Part shown: piece by piece, positions 59,832 through 64,000 of the stretch
Layout of the letters: each line of letters begins with the position of its first letter
Numbering within the stretch: position 1 is the stretch's first letter
DNA from: Pseudomonadota bacterium
GTDB lineage: Bacteria; Desulfobacterota; Binatia; Binatales; Binataceae
Assembly (NCBI GenBank): GCA_021324755.1
Contig: JAJPIL010000004.1
Coordinates: 62,001-126,000, forward strand
DNA length: 64,000 bases
Direction: 5' to 3'
Notes under the pieces: model-generated
Database searches by the model: none
What the model was told of the DNA's origin: nothing
Seen by the model: only the letters and a program-made list of their open reading frames with translations
Translations under genes and position numbers: made by a program

Positions 59832-59965
59832 CTTGCCGTGACGTCTTGCTCTGGTTAAGCTTATTCAGCCGATTCTTAATAACAACTGGCGTTTTGCGCC
59901 AAGGCGAGTAAAATCAACGGCGATAGCCGCGCCAGTCGGGTTAGCGAAGGCGTAGCTGGGCAACA

Positions 59966-60334
59966 ATGGCCACTATCATCACCGAAGAATGTATCAACTG
60001 CGGAGCGTGCGAACGGGAATGCCCCAATAACGCAATCTACGAGGGCGGTAAACCGTGGGAGTTGAACGGAATAATCCATCCGCCGCTCCAAGAGGACATC
60101 TACTACATCGTTCCAGACAAGTGCACGGAGTGTGTCGGATTTTTCGACCGCGAACAGTGTGCCGTTGTCTGCCCGGTGGATTGCTGCATTCCGGACCCAA
60201 ACCGCCCCGAAAGCGAAGAAGTGCTGATCGAGCGCGCCAAAAAGCTACATCCCGAGCTCTCATTCGACGGCGACTTTCCATCGCGGTTTCGCCGGCTGAA
60301 CAGCGACCCCGCCCCCAAGCTGGGGCAGGTTTGA
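59966..60334 (+). CDS. 2[4Fe-4S] ferredoxin (YfhL/Allochromatium type)
   Basis: 122 residues. The first cluster motif is CINCGACERECP. The second is CTECVGFFDREQCAVVCP, with the 8-residue insert between the second and third cysteines that marks the YfhL/Alvin class with very low potential clusters. A 40-residue charged C-terminal tail follows. Cytoplasmic electron carrier; partner unknown. It lies 134 bases after the Mrp-type carrier, and an Fe-S link is plausible. Confidence 0.92.
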   Translation: MATIITEECINCGACERECPNNAIYEGGKPWELNGIIHPPLQEDIYYIVPDKCTECVGFFDREQCAVVCPVDCCIPDPNRPESEEVLIERAKKLHPELSFDGDFPSRFRRLNSDPAPKLGQV

Positions 60335-60567
60335 GCATCAAACTTGAGCACGGTGGTCAGTAGCTGGAAACCACAAAACCAAAATTTAGCAATCGTGTCT
60401 TTGCAGCGCGGCGATTTGAACGTGGTCGCGCTGGGCGTGTTCATGCAACACCAGCGAAAACGGGTTTAAACAGGCTTTTGCGTCTCGGATAAACTTGACG
60501 ATTAATAAACCGGCAGGCAACGTACCAAGAAAACGGCTGACCGGAGCGTGAGGGTAGAGTATACGAG

Positions 60568-61671
60568 ATGGCAAAAATCAGGATAGCAATCGTGGGAGTG
60601 GGGAACTGTGCTTCCTCGCTGCTGCAGGGTATCGAATGGTATAGGAATGCGAGCGCGGAAGAAAGTAAGAGCTCGCTTGGCTTGATGCATTACGAGCTCG
60701 GAGGCTACCTCCCCGAGGATATCGAGCCGGTATGCGCTTTCGATATTGACGCTCGCAAGGTTGGCAGGCCGCTTGAGGAGGCCTGTTTTGCGCCACCGAA
60801 CAACGCCTTGCCCATCTTTCCGAACCTTCCCCACTACGGCGTCAAGGTCGACATGGGTGAAGTTCATGATGGCGTCGCCGAGCACATGTTGAATTATCCT
60901 GAAGACAGTCGCTTCGTTGTGGCTCAAGAACCTCCGGTCGATATCGAACGTCGGCTGCGCGAGAGCGGAGCAGAGATAATGCTCTGCTACTTGCCGGTGG
61001 GCAGTCAAAAGGCAGCCGAGCGTTATGCCCGGGCTTGTCTGGAGGTCGGCGTGAGCTTCGTAAACTGCATGCCGGCCTTTATCGTCTCGGACAAGGATTG
61101 GGCACGAGCTTTTGCCGAGCGAGGCATTCCGGTAGTAGGGGACGACGTAAAATCTCAACTCGGCGCGACGATCTTGCATCGAACCCTGATGAAGCTCTTT
61201 AGCGACCGAGGAATCAAAATCGAGCGCACCTATCAGCTCAACACCGGCGGTAACACTGATTTTCTCAACATGCTCGATCGTCGCCGACTCGGCTTCAAGC
61301 TCAAGTCAAAGACTGAGGCCGTTCAGAGTGTGTTGCCCGAACCTTTGCCCAGCAAATGCATCCACATCGGCCCGTCCGACTACGTGCCGTGGCAAAAAGA
61401 CAACAAAATCTGCTTCCTGAGAATCGAAGGTCGAGGGTTTGCAGGAGTCCCGATCGAGCTCGAGCTGCGGGCTTCGGTCCAAGATTCGCCGAATTCAGCT
61501 GGTATCATTATTGACGTCATACGTTGCGTGAAACTGGCGCGCGACCGAGGAATCGGAGGGCCGTTGTACTCAGTAGCTGCCTACACTATGAAACATCCGC
61601 CACAGCAGCTCCCTGACGATATCGCGCGAGAACGAATAGAACAATTTATCCGCGGCGAGTTGCGCTGCTAA
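60568..61671 (+). CDS. ino1: Inositol-3-phosphate synthase
   Basis: 367 residues of the short bacterial/archaeal Ino1 type. The NAD-binding Rossmann start is IAIVGVGNCASSLLQG; NTGGNTDFLNM and the late SDYVPWQKDNKICFLRIEGRGF and QDSPNSAGIIIDVIR segments are family signatures. It converts glucose-6-phosphate to 1L-myo-inositol-3-phosphate, the first step to inositol lipids or osmolytes. This is more usual in Actinobacteria and archaea than in Gram-negatives. No later inositol genes are in the window. Confidence 0.93.
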   Translation: MAKIRIAIVGVGNCASSLLQGIEWYRNASAEESKSSLGLMHYELGGYLPEDIEPVCAFDIDARKVGRPLEEACFAPPNNALPIFPNLPHYGVKVDMGEVHDGVAEHMLNYPEDSRFVVAQEPPVDIERRLRESGAEIMLCYLPVGSQKAAERYARACLEVGVSFVNCMPAFIVSDKDWARAFAERGIPVVGDDVKSQLGATILHRTLMKLFSDRGIKIERTYQLNTGGNTDFLNMLDRRRLGFKLKSKTEAVQSVLPEPLPSKCIHIGPSDYVPWQKDNKICFLRIEGRGFAGVPIELELRASVQDSPNSAGIIIDVIRCVKLARDRGIGGPLYSVAAYTMKHPPQQLPDDIARERIEQFIRGELRC

Positions 61672-61721
61672 ATCTTGCAGATGCCAGGCTCCTTTACCCG
61701 CAAGAGCCAAGGGCATCAAAC

Positions 61722-61751
61722 TTGGCCCCGCCTGCCTTAAGCGCGTACAAT
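61722..61751 (+). promoter_or_regulatory. coaBC promoter, predicted leaderless start
   Basis: TTGGCC (-35), 18-base spacer, TACAAT (-10). The coaBC GTG begins eight bases after the -10, where transcription should start, and there is no ribosome binding site. A leaderless mRNA is the simplest reading. Confidence 0.6.
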
Positions 61752-61758
61752 AGACGGC

Positions 61759-62994
61759 GTGACGCTGGCTGGTAAAAAAATACTGCTAGGCATAACCGGA
61801 AGTATCGCCGCGTACAAGGCTCCCGAAATAGCGCGCCTTTTAATGTCGGGCGGCGCGCAAGTCAGGGTCATGATGACTCGCAGCGCCCAAAACTTCATAA
61901 CCCCGCTTACGCTTCAAACGCTGACCGGAAACCCTGTAGCGACTGACCTCTTTAGCTTGACGCAAGAATCCGAGATCGGCCACATACGACTGGCTGACAC
62001 GTCAGACGCCATTTTGGTAGCCCCTGCCAGCGCCAACTTCATCGCCAAGGTCGCGATGGGTTTGGCTGACGATTTGCCGAGCACGGTCCTTTTAGCGGCG
62101 CGCTGCCCGGTTGCTCTGGCTCCTGCGATGAACGTTCATATGTACCAGAATCCGACCGTCGTCGAGAACCTCGCCCGCCTGCGCGCCCGCGGATACGTGA
62201 TCGTCGAGCCCGAAGCTGGCGACCTCGCATGCGGATACCAGGGAGTCGGCCGTCTGCCGCAGCCCGAAGAGCTGGTCGAAACGGCGAAAAAGCTGGTGAC
62301 TCGACAGGACCTGACCAACGAACGCGTGCTGGTTACGGCAGGCCCCACCCAGGAACCGATCGACCCGGTACGTTTCATATCGAATCGCTCTTCGGGAAAA
62401 ATGGGCTTCGCGTTGGCACGGGCGGCTTGGATACGTGGCGCTAGCGTCCGCCTGGTGAGTGGACCATCGCACGAATGGGCTCCCCGCGGCGTGGAGCGGT
62501 TTGATGCGCGTACCGCGTCCGAGATGCTCGATCTTACGGCGCGCAACTTTCCGTGGTGTACCGTACTGATCATGGCCGCCGCAGTCGCGGACTTCCGACC
62601 CGCCAGACCAGCCGCCCACAAACTCAAAAAGCGCGCCCAACGCTTTAATCTCGAGCTCGAACCGATTCCGGACGAGCTGCCGCGGCTAGCAGAAAAGAAA
62701 GGCGAGCGCTTGATGGTAGGCTTTGCAGCCGAAACTGAAGAGCTTGAACAAAACGCCTTAAAGAAGCTCACCCAAAAGAAGCTTGACCTGATAGTCGGCA
62801 ACGACGTAACGCAACCCGATGCCGGCTTTGGTACGGACACAAACAGAGTCATCATAGCTTCACGTAATGGCGAGAGCCATCGCTACCCGCTGATGACCAA
62901 GGAGGAGGTTGCCCATACCATCCTCGACTGGGTGGTGCAGATGCGAGGGGGCGGTTTATCCAGCGGCGGCAGGACAGCCAATTCCATTTCCTAA
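61759..62994 (+). CDS. coaBC: Bifunctional phosphopantothenoylcysteine decarboxylase/synthetase
   Basis: 411 residues. The N-terminal CoaC half is a flavodoxin-like FMN decarboxylase with GITGSIAAYKAPEIARLL, the active-site His in SEIGHIRLADTS, PAMNVHMYQNP and the catalytic Cys in LACGYQGVGR. The C-terminal CoaB synthetase has VTAGPTQEPIDPVRFISNRSSGKMG and the HKLKK lysine region. It joins cysteine to phosphopantothenate and decarboxylates the product for coenzyme A. GTG start without a ribosome binding site (see promoter). Confidence 0.96.
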   Translation: MTLAGKKILLGITGSIAAYKAPEIARLLMSGGAQVRVMMTRSAQNFITPLTLQTLTGNPVATDLFSLTQESEIGHIRLADTSDAILVAPASANFIAKVAMGLADDLPSTVLLAARCPVALAPAMNVHMYQNPTVVENLARLRARGYVIVEPEAGDLACGYQGVGRLPQPEELVETAKKLVTRQDLTNERVLVTAGPTQEPIDPVRFISNRSSGKMGFALARAAWIRGASVRLVSGPSHEWAPRGVERFDARTASEMLDLTARNFPWCTVLIMAAAVADFRPARPAAHKLKKRAQRFNLELEPIPDELPRLAEKKGERLMVGFAAETEELEQNALKKLTQKKLDLIVGNDVTQPDAGFGTDTNRVIIASRNGESHRYPLMTKEEVAHTILDWVVQMRGGGLSSGGRTANSIS

Positions 62995-63266
62995 CTACCG
63001 TCTCGCTATCCCGCGGTTCGGTGACTACTGCCTCTAAATTTTGCTCAAGTTTTTTCCTCAGTGCTTGGCCTGATCGACTAATCGCTACGATTTTTGGTGA
63101 ACAAGCTAGTGACAATTCCTAAGATCCTTCGACCAGCAGGCAATTGTTCACCGGCCCAAGTGGCGTTGACGTCTGTCCCTGAAACGCACGAGCGGCTCCC
63201 TGCCAGACGTTCGCTAGCAGCCTAGAGTCGCCCACCTCGAGCGATACCCGTTGGAGGTAGTCAGTT

Positions 63267-64000
63267 ATGGAAAAGCCGTTAAATCACCTCGACACGGTGT
63301 TGATTCACGCAGGCGAACCTTGGCCACTTATCGAGGGTGCCGTCACTTTGCCGATTTTCCAGTCCGCAACTTTTCAGCACCAGGGCGAAACGGGATACTA
63401 CGAGCAGCGCTACGTGCGTCTCAGCAATACGCCGAACCATGTCGCGCTCCATCAAAAGCTTGCCGCCGCCGAGCGAGGCCAATCGGCATTGGTTACCGCT
63501 TCTGGTATGGCCGCCATTTCAACCACTCTCCTGACCTTGCTCAAGCCGGGCGACCATATCCTCGCCCAAGATTGCCTTTACGGAGGAACGTACGATCTTC
63601 TCACGATTGAATTTCCCCGCCTGGGGATCGAAGTCGACTTTATCGACGGCGACAACCCATTTTCGTGGCCGGCCCGCCTCAAGAAAAACACGCGGGCGAT
63701 TTACGTCGAGACGATTTCGAATCCTTTGATGCAGGTGCCGGACCTCAAAGCAGTGGTCCGCTTTGCTCGCGAAAACCAGCTGATTTCGATTATCGACAAT
63801 ACCTTTGCAAGCCCGGTTAACTTTAGGCCACCGGAGTTCGGTTTCGACCTTTCCCTGCACAGCGCCACCAAGTACCTGAACGGCCATTCCGACATCGCCG
63901 CGGGCGCTATCATCGGCCGAGCCGACCTTATCGAGCGTATAAGCCGCACGCTGAGCCACCTCGGCGGTGCGCTCGATCCCCATGCCTGCTTTCTGCTGCA
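63267..64000 (+). CDS. Cystathionine gamma-synthase/lyase family PLP enzyme (3' partial)
   Basis: The frame is open from ATG 63267 to the window end (244 codons) and is absent from the ORF track because its stop lies outside. GGAGG lies about ten bases upstream. The translation has the Cys/Met-metabolism PLP fold: N-terminal THAGEP-like LIHAGEPWPLIEGAVTLPIFQ, then TASGMAAISTTLL, YVETISNPLMQVPDL, IIDNTFASP, and SATKYLNGHSD with the PLP-binding lysine. It lacks the usual Y-R-N-P segment exactly (YVRLSNTPNHVALHQKLA). Synthase versus lyase cannot be decided. Confidence 0.92.
   Translation, partial: MEKPLNHLDTVLIHAGEPWPLIEGAVTLPIFQSATFQHQGETGYYEQRYVRLSNTPNHVALHQKLAAAERGQSALVTASGMAAISTTLLTLLKPGDHILAQDCLYGGTYDLLTIEFPRLGIEVDFIDGDNPFSWPARLKKNTRAIYVETISNPLMQVPDLKAVVRFARENQLISIIDNTFASPVNFRPPEFGFDLSLHSATKYLNGHSDIAAGAIIGRADLIERISRTLSHLGGALDPHACFLL

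Noticed and set aside
62995-63266. Possible SAM or SAH riboswitch before the cystathionine gamma-synthase family gene
   Set aside because: I could not find the conserved core of any SAM or SAH riboswitch class; only a ribosome binding site is clear.

Overview
The window reads as chromosomal DNA of a free-living Gram-negative bacterium. It encodes lipoproteins, an RND pump, polysaccharide export and outer-membrane assembly proteins, and O-antigen ligase-like machinery. Gene density is moderate, with many 300-800 base spacers, and GTG/TTG starts are frequent. The tig-clpP-clpX-lon-hup-tRNA-Val block, a K+-independent H+-pyrophosphatase, a short-type inositol-3-phosphate synthase and an F420/FMN luciferase-like oxidoreductase together would fit a deltaproteobacterial-grade lineage (Desulfobacterota, Binatota or a relative). 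That placement is inference; no rRNA gene is present. I see no IS element, prophage, integrase or CRISPR array.

Layout. 0-3.6 kb: end of a DUF488 gene, an AhpD-like protein, tRNA-His and tRNA-Lys, a hotdog thioesterase and two tandem SmpA/BamE-like lipoproteins. 3.9-11.8 kb: a tetR-MFP-RND-MFS efflux cluster on the minus strand, facing a divergent MFS gene; a TetR-type palindrome lies inside the tetR promoter. 12-25 kb: secreted beta-helix protein, O-antigen ligase family protein, luciferase-like oxidoreductase, fused APS kinase/ATP sulfurylase, a LPPGL-repeat secreted protein and a 1.5 kb-residue-class hybrid histidine kinase with five PAS, two receiver and one HPt domain. 25.7-31.3 kb: a secreted repeat protein, a Wza-like SLBB export protein and a Wzi-like outer-membrane protein. 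31.4-35.9 kb: a complete branched-chain-amino-acid-type (HAAT) ABC transporter. 36-37.8 kb: pdxH and a maleylacetoacetate isomerase-type GST.

37.9-48.4 kb is the most interesting part. It is a minus-strand amide-utilisation locus in the order amiC (amide sensor), amiR (ANTAR antiterminator), RNA leader, amiE (aliphatic amidase), then a five-gene urea/amide-type ABC transporter. Between amiR and amiE lies an ANTAR target RNA: two hairpins with hexanucleotide loops carrying A at loop position 1 and G at position 4, the second mutually exclusive with an intrinsic terminator. A second, independent copy of the same architecture sits about 130 bases upstream of an alpha/beta-hydrolase of the homoserine-acetyltransferase fold at 47.1-48.1 kb. 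This implies that AmiR controls both units in trans. A -24/-12 (sigma-54) promoter precedes amiC, which would add general nitrogen control on top of amide-specific antitermination.

48.8-64 kb is mostly housekeeping: tRNA-Val, HU, Lon, ClpX, ClpP, trigger factor, H+-PPase, a small lipoprotein, Mrp/ApbC ATPase, a 2[4Fe-4S] ferredoxin, inositol-3-phosphate synthase, CoaBC (apparently leaderless) and the 5' part of a cystathionine gamma-synthase family gene that runs off the end and is missing from the ORF track.
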